Source: Mytilus galloprovincialis
Taxonomy: Eukaryota; Mollusca; Bivalvia; Mytilida; Mytilidae
Direction of reading: 5' to 3'
Assembly (NCBI RefSeq): GCF_965363235.1
Contig: NC_134846.1
Location: 64,469,121 to 64,533,120 of the forward strand
Length of the DNA: 64,000 nt
The position numbers and the translations under genes are program-made. The notes under the pieces are model-generated. The model saw nothing but the letters and a program-made list of their open reading frames with translations, was not told where the DNA came from and ran no database searches. Shown here piece after piece: positions 24,781-38,307 of this stretch; within the stretch, counting starts at the first letter, position 1; the number at the start of each line of letters is the position of its first letter.

Positions 24781-27140
24781 AACGCCTATGACTGATATAT
24801 ATCATAACAAATGGAAATCTTACATGTATGCTGCTGTTAATCTTTAAATTGCAGTTTTCCAAACGTTATCAAAGCGACTTTTATTTACACCGGAAGTGTC
24901 TAATGTAATTTCGGGATCAACAACGGACAAGAAGTGAGCTCGAAAATCCGAACCTTACTTTTCTCAGTCTTTTGTAGATCTTATCCATGACAGGGACTTT
25001 CTATCCTTAACTACAGTATAGAAAGTTCCTGTTTAGGAGTATTTCGTGACTTGAAAAAAAACACCATCCGACGTATTTTACAAGTTTGTACACAGTTTGT
25101 TACTGAATAAGCTTGTTAAGATGCCTGTATAAAGAAAGATGTAAAAATAAAAGGCTTTTTTTATTAGTGGAAGAAGACGTCAAGTCTTCTGAAGACTTAA
25201 GGGGCTGACCATTGGCATTGAGTCTCCGTATGCCGCATTCATTTCGTGTATTACAATTTCAAAACAACTTAGATTCCTGACACCGATTTTTACACATGAT
25301 TAGGCATCTGAATCATTTAATTTGTAAATTATGATTGTAAAACAATCACTATCGTAAATATGACCCTTTTATTTATGTAAATTATTAGATTTCATCTCAT
25401 CCACATGGACGTTATTTGTTTACTTGTAACAGAACTGTAGATATTTGTATTACGCATGCGTGAATTTGGTATCGGGACAACTCGCCCTGTTTACAAGTTC
25501 GCCCTTGAAGTTACGAATTTGCAATCCTGCAGACAAAAAGATTTTGTTTTTATATAAATAAAAAGGATATATAAAGTGTTGTCTTTATTCATGGTTTTCC
25601 TTTGTCATGTGAATTAGATGCCCTTCGTAACATACATGTGAACCTCCCGTTTAGGAGAAAAAACTCCCGTGTATGAAATTTTTCAGACGCCATATTTGAT
25701 CATTTCTTACTACTGTACGGGTGTAATTGACACCTGTGTTAAATTTTACCTGAACATCAAAGAAGATGTATAATTACAAGGCTTCACTTGACAGCTTGGG
25801 TGTCAAACTTACTGGTAATCAACGATGTTTACCTCCGGCTAACTGCCGTTGTGTTATCAAAACGATGTGTATTGGGAATATTGAAATACTTTTTTGTTAC
25901 TTCCCTTTGTTTTATCCTGTTTTCAGTTATTTTGCTTTTAAAAATGTAAATTGTATAAAGACTATAAATGATTAATATTTTAATCAAATAATCATAAAAG
26001 GATGTTGATTAAATGAATTTAAATGATTTTGGACAAATAAAAAAATTAAAATTTATAAATTATTTTAGCAATCTAGACCTCCTTTCAAGGATTAAATTGA
26101 AGTTTATATCAAAATTTTGTTTACAACAAATTTTTCTAATTAAATTACGATGTTGCAAATATACATGTGGAGCTTATTTCTTTCTTATTTGTCTATACAT
26201 TTACAAATGATAAGGAGATGAAGACATTAACAAAAATATAAACAGATAAGATATATAAATATAATGATTCATTTGCTAGCAGTGAACAATCATTTGTCAA
26301 AAACAAAACAAAACAAAACAAGAAACAGATTCTTCTTATTATTTTATTTTATTCAAATAGAGAGGCAATAATGGAACTATAAACATTACAATTTGATGGA
26401 AATTTGAAGAAAAAACACAATTTCTACATCATTTGGTTACATTTATGACAAAATTTATGTCGATAAAAAAACATGATGTTTTGACCATTCAGTACTTAAC
26501 CCTTTCCTCCATAATGCTGCTTTTTGACGCCACCCCTTTACTCCATAATGACGCCTTTTGACGCCTGTGTAGTACCTCAGTTGAAACACTTTGACTACAA
26601 AGTGTCTGCAGTAGACTCAATAAAATTTGTATCCAATATGAAAAGGAATATCATAGGAATATTCTACTTAAATTTATTTAATGAAATATTTGTTTTTTGC
26701 AATGCATTTTAATACTTTAAAGCCTATTTTCAGCATTTTATTGAAAAATTCTATTTTGTGTTCATTTTTTACAGTGGGTTGTGATGATCTTCCAGTTAGG
26801 TTACCCTCATTTGGAGTGTTGTTCCCAACCTGTTAAAGGTCCATCTTTGTGCATAATTCAAAATTGGAAATTTCAACAAGCATCTAATATTCTTAATCTG
26901 GAAAATAAACCCTGGTCTGCTAGCTTCATGTATATTTTTTCTACCGATTTAATATATAACTAGAATCATGCAAACAGACTTAAGGAAAAGGCATGTAAGT
27001 TCATCATACAAATATGACACTTTTTCTAGACAATCCAGATCTTGCAAAATACGTCGCTAAAAATTGTAACCTTTAAAATTGTTGTGCAGTAAAAACCCAT
27101 ATGGGAACTTTCAAAAGTTGGCAGGTATGTAACAAGTCTT
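24781..27140. other. Intergenic, no gene recognised
   Basis: AT-rich. A hairpin with 14-bp arms and one mismatch lies at 24,991-25,031 ('cagggactttctat' against 'atagaaagttcctg'). Near 26,496 the sequence TTAACCCTTTCC resembles a piggyBac-type end, and 'gacgccttttgacgcc' follows, but no opposite end was found. Short open frames here have no recognisable similarity. Confidence 0.5.
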
Positions 27141-27144
27141 ACTA

Positions 27145-27395
27145 TTTTTATGCTCCATTTATGGGCAATATGTTTTCAAGTCTGTCCGTCCGTCCTGCTT
27201 CTGGTTATAAAGTTTATGGTCGAGGTTGTTTTTGATGAAGTTGAAATCCAATCAACTTGAAACTTAGTACACATGTGTTCCTCTTGATATGATCTTCTTA
27301 ATTACTGCCAAATTAAAGATTTTACCTAATTTTCATAGTCAACTGAACATAGAAAATGATTGTACGGATGGGAAATCCATGTACTTATGACCTTT
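27145..27395 (+). repeat. Bivalve dispersed repeat ('tccgtccgtcctgctt')
   Basis: Contains 'tccgtccgtcctgcttctgg', 'gatgaagttgaaatccaatc' and 'aacttgaaacttagtacaca', which I recognise as a repeat widespread in bivalve genomes. No coding capacity and no visible terminal repeats. Confidence 0.6.
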
Positions 27396-27623
27396 TCTTG
27401 TTTGAAGAAAAAAAATACATTTTAACGATAATGGAACAAAGCAGCCTGGGTAAGTGGGGCTGCTTTTATGGTAATTCAAGTTACCTTTTATTCACCTTCT
27501 TCCACTTCAGAGCTATCAGCTCTTTGATTTTTACATCTTTCAAGTTTACTATATTTTATTTTTCATTTACATGTTGTGACGTTACGCACGTTAACTTATT
27601 GCGTCAATACCGTGTAATCAACC

Positions 27624-27766
27624 GTGGCGGATCCAGAAATTTTCATAAGTGGGGGCCCGCTCGAGTCACGCTTCAGTGATTCCCTATATAAATAGCCATT
27701 TTTTTTCCCAAAAAGGGGGGCCCGGGCCCTCTGGGCCCCCTCTAAATCCGCCTCTGATCAACCAGT
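27624..27766. mobile_element. hAT-type MITE, 'ggcggatccag' termini
   Basis: The left end 'gtggcggatccagaaat' and right end 'taaatccgcctctg' form imperfect inverted repeats of the widespread GGCGGATC class. ATCAACC flanks both sides, a likely target-site duplication whose exact length is ambiguous by a base or two. The interior is G/C-rich ('aggggggcccgggccc'). Confidence 0.75.
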
Positions 27767-29800
27767 CCACGGCCTTATAAACAGCTTTTCTATAAAATCA
27801 TAATAGTTAAGTTATATAAAATTTATATCCATAGACTTGACAGGTAAATACTATTCCGAAAAAACTACAAACTGTTTTATCATAATTTACAATAGTTTAA
27901 AATAAGGACAATATGTTGACAAAACGTCAAAAATATGCGTGTCAAACGTAACCGTTGATATCATAGTACACGCATAATAACTTTAGCAGGGGTGATTTTG
28001 TTCTTCAAAACAGTGCTATATATATCCGCGAAAATTCGAATGCATGATATATGCTTAATTATTAAAGTGTACAATATTACTGAATATGCGTTCCTGTAAC
28101 GACCAATGCTATCTTTTGGCAAAAACAAATAGTGTTCATTATGGTCAGATTTAGGAAAATATTAAGTTATCTGTACCAAGTCAGGAAAAATGACAGTTCT
28201 TGTCCGTTCGTTTAAATGATGCGTTTTGTTATTTGATTTTGCCATGTGATTATGGACTTTCCGAATTGATTTTCCTCTGAGTTCAGTATTTTTGTGATTT
28301 TACTTTTTTTATCAAAATTTATAGGTTTTAAAATATAAGATTATATGACATTTCCGTTTGTGCAAATTATGCTCACAAAAGTTCATAGATAGACCATGTC
28401 AAAATCCAATTTTTGCAGCACTCACACCACATATAAAAATGCAACGGCTTCAAGCAAATGTCTTGCAAGATGTCCAATCTCAGATTTTGCCGCTTTTTAC
28501 TAATAAACTGTCATTTTCGACGTTATTTATTGAAAATTTAGATTTGTTGCATGTTAAATAGTTCTTTTTCGTAATTGTACTTTAACTCTACTAAACAGCT
28601 AAATACTTTTTGATATTAATTTGCGTTGTCAAAACGACTTCGTTTTCAAAGAATTGAAATGGGATACAGTGGCACGACTGGTAATATCCACAAGCAGAAC
28701 AGATCAGAACAATCGGTTATGCTTGAGAGGAGTCATTGTCAACATTTCGCAAGGCATTTACAATTCTAAAATCGGAACTTTGACTTCTAATTCAACTGAT
28801 GAAATATTCTAACATATGCTATGCTGTGCCGGGTAAATGCATTTTTTAAGAGACACGTGTGTGGTCTACTGTTGTGCGTGGAATTAAGCTCCTGCAAAAT
28901 CAAACGCCACACGAGAAGACATTCAGCGTGGAAAGAAACATGCAAAAACGAAATTTGAACTTCCAGGTCTGTTACTAAAAACATCTTTCAAGTTTAATGT
29001 AAAATTGTCGACAATTTTTTCACTTAAACAAAGTCATCATATTGATAGATTGATTGTTGTTTCATTAACGTTCAGTGTCAAATATTTCATGCATGTTCAG
29101 GACGAACATAAATACCAGGCTTATCCTTTTGTACGTCAGATGCCCATTTTGTCTACAAAAGATTCATCAGTAACACTCAAGGAATAACATTCCCTGTTTT
29201 ACGGCCGGCTATACAGTATAGATTGGTATACGATCTTCTGATTGTTGAAGGCCGTGTGGTGGCATATAATTGATCTGTACCACTCAATTTTATTTAAAGT
29301 CTGGTGCAAAGTTGTCCTATTGTCAATCATACCTAATCTCAGCATATACATGTATGCCGTGTATACAATACCCGAAAAGTTTATGCGACAGCAATGATAC
29401 TATTTTTGTTTTAGTAATGAATATCATTGACTATATAAGTTATCTTTGAAAAAACTTGATAAAAACCAACGCAACGACTACCAGTATAGCATACATATAG
29501 ATGCCAAATTGTAAGCATGTGGTATAATGTAATTGCTCCTTCTTTGACAAAAAAATAACCTAGTTTAAGATCTGGATGATATCCTTGCCTTTTTTAACTG
29601 CTATAATAGAAAGTATGTCCAATTTTGAAAGAAAGAAGTAAATCGAATCCTGATATAAATCCTATTGTAGTTCTAAATCGCATATCAAAATTAATGGAAA
29701 GACACATATCAGTGCAATTTTATGATTGTTTAAATAGTAAACTGGTTTTGACAGTCAGGATTCAGACATATGCATAAAATCATCATAGATACAATGCCTA
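27767..29800. other. Intergenic, repeat tails, no gene recognised
   Basis: A mussel repeat tail lies at about 28,180-28,315 ('cctctgagttcagtattttt'). About 29,130-29,190 resembles the 'ctacaaaagattcatcagtaac' repeat of mussels. Small frames at 28,358-28,561 and 28,621-28,812 have no recognisable similarity or splice context. Confidence 0.45.
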
Positions 29801-29930
29801 AATTTTATACGACAGACGCGTGCCCACAAAGACTCGCCATGCAGTGACGCTTGCATAAATAAAACCACCAAAAGGCCAAATAAAATACAATGCTTTCAGG
29901 ACATAAAGTTCTGGAAGGTTTTACCAAATA
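29800..29930 (+). repeat. Mussel dispersed repeat fragment ('acgacagacgcgtg')
   Basis: Contains 'acgacagacgcgtgcccaca' and 'aaaggccaaataaaatacaa', a family I recognise as very frequent in mussel sequence. A fragment from the other end of the same kind of repeat appears at about 61,950-62,010. Confidence 0.55.
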
Positions 29931-30309
29931 CCACAATGGTGATCTACTCCAGATGTAGTAACATTCGTGTGTCACTGCACTTACCCAACTCATAAAAGAC
30001 TGCTTAACAAACCACCATGACAAACGAATATTCATAACAAAATCGAGTCCGGAATCATGACTGAAGTTCTATTCTTAGATTTAAAAAGGAATATGATTCG
30101 TTATCTGATCTGGACGTATCTTTACATTGTTCCTTGAGCACTCCGAAAAATTGAGTATTTTGATCAAATAAAAAGTGCAGCGCAACTATTGGGAGCAATT
30201 TCCAATTGGATAATATGGCTTGTGCTATTTGTTTGTTTAATTCCATTAAAAAATATTTTAATTATAAACACATGTATAACATGTACCGATAAAATAACTA
30301 GATGTTGTA

Positions 30310-32209
30310 TTAGAAGCAGTCTATTTCTGGTACTTCATCACCAATGGTCCTAAGTGCTTCTTCATCGATGTCATCACTTATGCCCTTGGTAAACAGTTTG
30401 ATACCTTCAGATTCCAATAATTCCACCTCAGAGTGTGTTTCCTGTTCATTTGTGGATTTCCCGTCTGTGACTAAGATACCAATTTTTTCCATTTTTTTGC
30501 GATATCCTTGTTTGGTTTGAAGTGGAAGAAAAAAAACGGAGTCGTGAGAATATGAACGTATTAATCAGATGTATATATATTTTGTTCTAAAATGTATATC
30601 ATGTTTATTTTAATTATTTTATCATTAATTAACATATCATCCTTTATCATTCAAACCTTTAATCTCCTTATTAATAATTAAAACCGCGTTAAAAATGCAC
30701 CAAACATGCAAATTCAATTTGTCTTAAAATTTATGATTTCATCTTTCTAATATACTAAAATGGGTTGTTCACAATAGCTACAATATTATAATGTTTTACA
30801 AATTATAAAACTTCCAGGCTCGGGATTCACAAAACAAGATTGTTTGTACTAGTTTAAAGACCATTCCGTTTGAATAAAAAATCTGACATGGAAAAACTGC
30901 AAAATAAATGAAATGATGATAATTTTTATTCCATCCTAATTCAATTTTTATATAAAATGACAATCTGCACTGAAGCGAAAATGGTAAGATAAAGGTTTCA
31001 ATGCAATTTTAAGCTGAAAAAAACCCAAAATGTATGAAGATAAGACGGATAACACCATGATAAAACGAAATAAACGAAAAGATAAAGCAACAATCCACTA
31101 AAAAATACATAGAAAATTATAAAAAAACGTAATTGTAAATTTTTTTACAATACAATCCTTTTAAAGTACAAAAAGCTTACCATTTTTCTTGGTGAAACCT
31201 TCAAGTCTTAATACATTTAAACCTTTGAACATATTAGTTAAACCACCCTTCCATCGGATGCTTCTAATGGCTTCTATCAGTTTCTCTTTTTTCTTGTACT
31301 GTTTCAGTGGTATATCCATTTTAGCATCATCCGAAAATGTTATTATTCCGATCTGAGTTTGCTCATGACCCACTTTATTTTTGTTAATTGTTTCAATAAC
31401 ATAGTCCTTGGTCTTTTCAAACCCACTAGGTCCAAGTGATGATGACATATCGAGGACAAAAATGAGATCATATTTGCATGCTGTTCATAGAAAATAAATA
31501 TATATAAATCTATGATTTATTTAGTTGCTTTTCTATTTTTTGTTTGTTAAATATGTACTACCTTCTGCGTATGTGCTTTCAATCGTGCCTGAATCATTGG
31601 TGTTACATCTTCATTATCATACATCCCCAATTTTTCAATATATTTCAGTCAATTTATTTGTACCAAATGAATACCGATATGCCTGTTTTTCACTCTAAAT
31701 AATCATATTTAATATCAACTTTATATATGTATAAAGGTTGTTCGAAATGTTTAAAAGTTTGTTAAGGTATAGATAATTATTAATGTCAGAGTCCTTTCAT
31801 GTTTATGAAATATTGAAAACTGTATTCTATGCACGCTATAATTGATTTGCTTTAAGAAAAAACAATTTTAAATTAAAGAAAGATATATTTTGATTTCACT
31901 ACTCATTGTTGCTAATTTGGTCTTACCTCCGATCCCTTCTTTGCTTTCGCCACTGTTTTTACTCCGACCACCTTTGCTTTCGTCACTGTTTTTACTCCGA
32001 TCACCTTTGCTTTCGCCACTGTTTTTACTCCGACCACCTTTGCTTTCGTCACTGTTTTTACTCCGATCACCTTTGCTTTCGCCACTTTTCCCACTCCGAT
32101 CACCTTTGCTTTGGTTACTGTTTTCACTCAAATCACCTTTGGCATGACAAAGTTTGTTGTTCAATTCTATTGTGATTGCAAACAATAGAAGTATCCACCA
32201 GACTTTCAT
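30310..32209 (-). CDS. Secreted single-VWA-domain protein with 11-residue repeat spacer, complete, 3 exons
   Basis: Exons are 32,209-31,927, 31,480-31,181 and 30,506-30,310. All introns have GT-AG ends and the phases join to 259 codons plus stop. Residues 1-23 are a signal peptide (KVWWILLLFAITIEL). Residues 34-88 are five tandem 11-residue repeats of the type SKGDRSKNSGE, highly charged and probably disordered. Residues 96-258 form one von Willebrand factor A domain with an intact metal-binding (MIDAS) set: D105-x-S107-x-S109 in LDMSSS, T176 in GGLTN and D209 in LVTDG. Cys96 and Cys258 bracket the domain and probably form the usual closing disulfide. Such domains bind collagen, other matrix proteins or receptors. 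In mussels they occur in byssal and shell-matrix proteins and in immune proteins; which applies here cannot be told from sequence. No close neighbour suggests a pathway. Confidence 0.9.
31937..32110 (-). repeat. 33-bp coding minisatellite in exon 1 of the VWA gene
   Basis: About five units of 33 bp encode the SKGDRSKNSGE-type repeats. Units alternate between GDR...SDE and GGR...SGE versions, which suggests duplication of a 66-bp pair. The antisense frames over this stretch are shadows. Confidence 0.9.
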
Positions 32210-33300
32210 TTTCGTCTTATCTAAACATGAGATTTGAAGCTTTGTATATTCTGGCCGACAAACAGTTTTTTACACATAACTTTGTATTAACAGTGCATAT
32301 TTGTGCATTATTCATTATCAATCGTAAATGGGAATTAAAAAAAAGTATTAACAAAAATACCGAACTCTAAGGTTAATTCAAAAAGAGGGAAGTATTTTTT
32401 AAATATTTTCATACTTTCCATAAAAAAAGTGTTAATGGAAATAGGTGTTCAAAGTCATAAAAAAAACCCAACGTACACTCGAAAAAAACAAAAGCAAAAG
32501 GCTCTTCTTCATAATAAAACCTACATTTTTACGTTATTACATGTTAAAAGTGTTTTCAATCGCAAACCCTGCTAATTGAGCATGAACCAGGTTGAAAATA
32601 CATCAAACAGATTTTTTTTTTGAATATTGGAAATTAATTCAAGTTTGATTGTGATATAAATTGAACAAAAAATATCGTAGGGTTCATGTAATGCCATTTT
32701 TACTGAAAATGAAGCATTATATAAAGCATTACTTACATGTAACAAAACAGTTTGTCGCACTGAGTGTTCTTAAAGTATGTTAGTTCATATTTATACTAAC
32801 TTAATGTTTAACTATGTTATCTTAAATGCTGATCATACCATGAACAGATTTCATCAGTATAAATATGGCTGTAACTTTTTTTTATCGAGCACTAATTATT
32901 ATTTAAGAAAAATACGAAATGTTCTTAAAAAAATGCTTATGGATTTCAAGACGAATACAAAGGTCAATGAATATATTGACAACATCATTAAAATATTTGC
33001 ATAGTGTAGCAGCTTTTACAGTTTGTTGTATTTATTGCCATTTTATCTCACGATTTGTTAAGACGTAAGTACTGATGAACCAGATATTTATTATATATCT
33101 AGTACGTATATTTGCTAAAGTACAAGTTCGAACCATTGGGATTGGTTGATTGGCAATTGCTTAACGGAGTTGTGGAAAATACAGATTTTTTTTTTTTTTT
33201 TATCATTACCTTTCAAATTGTATGTAGCGATTTCAAGAAGTGACTGCAGATAAACTACGTATTCATGTTCTTGGATGTTTAAAGGACGCCATTATGATTT
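32210..33300. other. Upstream of the VWA gene, no feature resolved
   Basis: AT-rich sequence that should contain the VWA gene promoter. No convincing TATA box or other motif can be fixed by eye. A homopolymer T tract lies at about 33,186-33,201. Confidence 0.4.
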
Positions 33301-33309
33301 GCAATATAG

Positions 33310-33850
33310 AAGATGTTGTATGATTGCCAATGAGACAACTCTCCACAAGAAACCTAATGACATAGATCATTACAACTATAAGTCATCGTTCGGCTTTTAA
33401 CAATGAGTAAAACTCTTACTTACTATTACTACATAGTCGACGGTAAAAAGCCCCGAAATGACAAATGTGAAACAATTAAAAAAAGAAAAGTAACAGCCTG
33501 ATTTATGTTCAAAATAATGAATGAAAAAAAAGTATAATACTATTAAAAAGTATACAACAACAAACGACAACCTCTAAGTTACAGGCTCCTGACTTACGAC
33601 AGGCACACACAGAATGTGGTGGGGTTAATTAGTTATAAAATAAAATGTTATAAAAGGCCTCCAATATAAAAAATGTAAAACTATTCAAATGAGAAAAAAA
33701 TCTGTCTGATATATGTAAAACACAATAAAAAAATGATATAAAACAACAAAAAACAATCACTGAATTGCAGGATCCTGATATAGGACAGTCATAGATATAA
33801 TGCGGCGGGGTTACTCATGTTTTCTGACGCCACTCCCTCTTAACCTGGAA
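33310..33850 (-). repeat. Mussel repeat tail, minus orientation
   Basis: Contains 'tgattgccaatgagacaact', 'aaaagccccgaaatgacaaa' and 'ggctcctgacttacgacagg', the reverse complement of the tail at 48,830-49,165. A second, partial head-to-tail copy follows to about 33,850 ('tcctgatataggacagtcat'). Confidence 0.75.
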
Positions 33851-33999
33851 CAGAAGTATAACAACACAATATACGAACAAATTATAAAAATCGTTTAAAA
33901 AAGTGTTGACTCATTAGATAGATAATCAATCATATAAAGTTCGCGAATAACATATTGTAACAATATGACCAAAGACAAAAAGCTAGTACCATAAGAAAA

Positions 34000-35220
34000 C
34001 TCACAGAAGCAGGATCTGCATACCCTTTCGAAGCACCCGAAATCACCCCTAGTTTTATAAAGTGGTTCGTGTTGCTTTACTTATAAGTAATGTTCTTGGT
34101 GATTTTTTTCCTTTTTGTGTTTCTTTTTTACATATGACATGACTCTGTACTTATACATCCCGTAATTGTGTTATAATAATTGTTCTATGATAATTTTTGT
34201 ATTGCTATTGCTACATTTCATTTTTGCTAATACATATAAAAAAAAAAGAAGATGTGGTATGATTGCCAATGAGACAACTGTCCACAAGAGACCAAAATGA
34301 TATGCTTTTTCTATATGCCTTTTTTGTATTTCTTTGATACATATGACGTTACTCGGTACTTAACAACCCGCCATTGTCTTATTATTCAAATGTTTGTTTA
34401 TACAGTGATCAAGATAAAAACACAATGTTGACTGCTGTACCCTTATTTTTGAAATTTTTACCCATTATGTCTGTTCACACATCGTTGTTAATATAATGGA
34501 ATTTGATACGCCTGTCATATAAGTGAGAGGTTTGGCTAGCTATACAACCAGGTTAAATCCACCATTTTCTACTTAAAAAAATGCATGTACCAAGTCAGGA
34601 ATATGACAGTTGTTGTCAATTCCTTTGATATGTTTGAGCTTTTGACTTTGCCATTTGAATACGGACTTTCTCTGAGTTAGATTCAAACCAATTACAAATC
34701 CGCTGTTGTCTGATGCTTCATCACTTGATATAACTTATAAACATATCTCAAAGGAGTAACACGACGAGTGTCACATGTGGAGAAGGATCTGCTTATCCTT
34801 CTTACCCTTCCGGAGCACCTGAGATCACACCCAAGTTTTGGTGGGGTTCGTGTTGCTTAGTCTTTAGTTTTCTTTGTAGTGTCATGTGTACTATAATTGT
34901 CTGTTTGTCTTATTTAGCCATGACGTTGTCAGTTTATTTTCGATCCATGAGTTTGGCTGTCCCTGTGGTATTTAACCCTTCTGGAGCACCTGAGATCACC
35001 TCGGTTTTGGTGGGGTTCGTGTTGAAATGTCTTTAGGTATCTTGTTGTGTTCTGTGCGCTGTTGTTTGTCACTTTGTTTTTCTTTTTTTTTTTGCCAAAG
35101 CGTTGTCGGTTTACCTTTTTGAATAATGAGGTTCAATACACCTTTGGTTTCTTTCGCCTTTTTTATTAAGCAATTAAACAAAGCCACTGTGCTGCGAATA
35201 AACATACACTATTTAAGGAC
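34000..35220. repeat. Cluster of mussel dispersed repeats
   Basis: At least four pieces of the 'gagcacctgagatcac...tggggttcgtgtt' family occur, at about 34,030, 34,815, 34,985 and their extensions, plus a 'gattgccaatgagacaactg' piece at 34,260 and the 'gtcaggaatatgacagttgt' tail at 34,595. The uninterrupted tail at 34,595 is the empty-site counterpart of the transposon insertion at 22,941. Confidence 0.65.
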
Positions 35221-38200
35221 CACAGAACGTGAGACATCTGACAATTTTACATTCATAAAATTAAAAATGGAAAGGTTTGGTTACTAGGTCTTATAAAGCG
35301 ATATAATAAAATTGTCGATCTTTTTTGGGGGTAATTTGAATTGTTTTATATCTTTTTATTCAAACTAGGAACATATATATTGTTAGATATTATTTCCCCA
35401 GTGTAAACTGAAATGGTTTGTATATTGAATTGAATGAGAAATTAAAACATAATTTGATCAAAACCCATAAAATATGATTTCATACAGCTGTTGTTCTAAA
35501 TTAAATATGTTTGTAAGAATCTTAAGTTCATACTACAATAAACTGAAGACGATATAATAAGAAACATGATTTAAAAATTATGTTATCAAACCATTTTATG
35601 TTCACATCTTTTTGATTACCTTGAAGTCTTTTTGTACTAAAGTCAACATATTCCCCCTCTAAAATAACGGTATAAAGGTCCATTATGATTCTCATTATTC
35701 ATTTTATATCTTCAAAGATGCTATCTATCTGAATTCAAAATCAATATTCTTTTTGACGTTTTACGTTTATTAAACACCATCACCAAAGAAGTTTTCTCGA
35801 GACATTTCTATGTGTCATGTGAACTATTATTTGTCTGTTTGTCATTTTCATTTTTAGACATGGCGTTGTCATTTTGTTTTAGATCTAAGAGTTTGACTGT
35901 CCCTCTGGTATCTTTCGCCCCTTTTTTTCAGATTTGTCTTGTTTTAAGGGAAGTTGAAATATTTTGGTCTGCAATAACATTAACGCACCATTTTACTGCA
36001 CAAGGTGCACGTTCTGAAAATCAATGTCTCCTCAATGATGGTCAAAATACATGACTTATGTTTAGACAAGTGTGATATTTTAACAGCTAGTAAATCCTTT
36101 ATCATTATTGTTTTACAAACAATACAGGTAAAAGCACAGGCACTTGTTTCAGAAAAAAAATCCTATATATCTTATATTAAGGTTTATGGAGAAACAATTC
36201 AAAGTCAAGTGCCTGCATATGTGTAAAAGTCACTTAATTTGTGTTTAGATTAATTGTTATTGTTACCTGAAAATCATTTTATTGTATACTTATACCTTCC
36301 AATAGTGTCCTGGCACTTTATTCTGTCAGTATTTTCAGAAATGTGTTTCAAACATTACGAAAATAAAGATATATAAAATCAAACTGTTGTCAAACATAAA
36401 ATACCGATTTCAATGTTTTACGTGTTTATGGAATTATCTTCAACAGGTACGCTCGACCAAAAATCAAATTGATTAATTTCTAAGTGTTTAATTAAGACCA
36501 CTTTCAGCACTATTATGCTATTCTATTGCAGTCAGTTTTTAATAGCAAAATCCGAAGTGTCCAATTAAATGTCGATTATTAAAATTACTCCAAACATCAT
36601 ATTAACTTTGAACAATAAAACAAGCAACAAACCGGTGACTACTGATCGGAAAATGTACCCAGGGTTTGACAATCCACTATATATACTTCAATAATGAAGT
36701 GCACAGGACGATCAGAATGACATGGTAAATTTATAAAGGTACTGTTAGAGTTTACTACACATTTCAGATCTCGCCTTTGTAGATTTTTTTTTATTTCGGA
36801 TGCGGGCAGTTCAATTTGTGTACCTCATTATTCGGTTAGCAGGTTCATTCAAAATTGCCAAAGAACACTTGAAAAAAAAGTGAACATTGTTCAAAAACTG
36901 ACGGAATTAATACTTTTTCTATACAGAAAAACGAAGATAAGACAACAACATAACCAATTGATTCCATGTGCTCTGATCCGGTTAGCAGACCCTGTATCAC
37001 AAGTGGCAGACGTCTTGTTATTCAAAATTAATCCATTTTGGTGATACGTCCCGTTCGTAATGTCACAATCGAGGAAAGAAGACGGGATTGTGTTGCGACA
37101 AATTGAACAGTTCAGTAAGTTGGCATTTCCATTATTGTCAACAAAATCATGATGGTGTCCGAAGGGATGATTTCAACATAGCGATTACCACATTTTTAGC
37201 CTGTTGCCTATATTTGTCTCTATTTTCGTTGATTAACGAGATTTGAAGATCGTCAAACTACTGTCGCCTTCATTCAATATCTTTCTTAATAGCAGCAACC
37301 TTGAGTCAATTATTTTTAAAACTATAACAAAATCAAACTATCAATAAATGGCAATTTAGGCAATTGAAGTCAAGTCAACGTCCATGGTTTATTTTAAGTC
37401 GATGAGTATCTTTTACATATAACATAAGCTTTAAGGTACCAGTCTTGTGTTACAACTCAAGTTTCCGGTGCATGTCAAAACATGAAGGGAAACAAAATAG
37501 TGCATTTTTTTCTGATTTTTTTTTCTGAACTCATTTTTTTCTGTTTGATTATAGGTTTATGCTGAATGGAATATATATATATATATATATATATATAGAC
37601 TTTAAAAAAATCTTGGGGGATATCGATCCAGGAAAGTGGAAGGATATCATGTTTACTGGAAGTGTTCGGCCTAGTATAAACAGCAAACAGAAAGTAGAAA
37701 AAAATGTTTTGACTTCAGGTTAATGTAACTTTTTATTCTTCGTGGCATGACCCACTTTTTTTCTCGATTAAATCACAATTTCACATTAGTACATACATGA
37801 TATGAACATGAAATGTTTTTTCTATGTAGCATTTTTTATCTTTTTATTTTCAAAGATCAGCTGTTTTGCATTGACTTTACTATGGAGCAGTCAATTACAA
37901 GACTGCAACCTTAAAGAGCTCGAAAATCGACTACATAAAATAAGTACAGTACACTTTAAATAAAAGACAAAACAAAACACAAAAAATAAGAACAAATACA
38001 CACATACACAAGCATTATCACTCGATGTGATAATAGTGCTTTGATTGCACACATAATTTTAAAATTAAAAAAAAAAACACAAAAAAACATATTCACACTC
38101 AAAACAAATATATTTTTGACTTCTAGGCTGCATTAATATTAGGTTTTATGTTTTAATGATGAACAAACAAAAATGTTTCAACCTTCATTTAATCAATTAT

Positions 38201-38300
38201 CATTAATTTTTTAACTCATATATGTATGCGTCTAGTATTTGTAATTATTATATGTAACATTTCCTTTATGGTGATAATTGGTTTAATAAAGTTTTCGTAT
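35221..38300. other. Intergenic, scattered repeat remnants, no gene recognised
   Basis: About 35,810-35,935 is another 'tggcgttgtcattttgtttt' mussel repeat piece. About 36,475-36,550 resembles the tail half of the tRNA-derived SINE at 54,567-54,822 ('actttcagcactattatgct'). An (AT)n microsatellite lies at 37,570-37,597. Open frames are short and unsupported. Confidence 0.5.
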
Positions 38301-38307
38301 TGAATTA

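Noticed and set aside
26496-26580. piggyBac-like end, TTAA followed by CCCTTTCC
   Set aside because: No matching inverted end next to a second TTAA was found nearby, so an element cannot be delimited.
31890-32175. Two plus-strand open frames of 85 and 89 codons
   Set aside because: They are antisense shadows of the 33-bp coding repeat in exon 1 of the VWA gene; their repeat pattern follows that unit.
35812-36226. Overlapping plus-strand open frames of 80 and 73 codons
   Set aside because: The first lies in a mussel dispersed repeat seen at several other places; the second has no recognisable feature.
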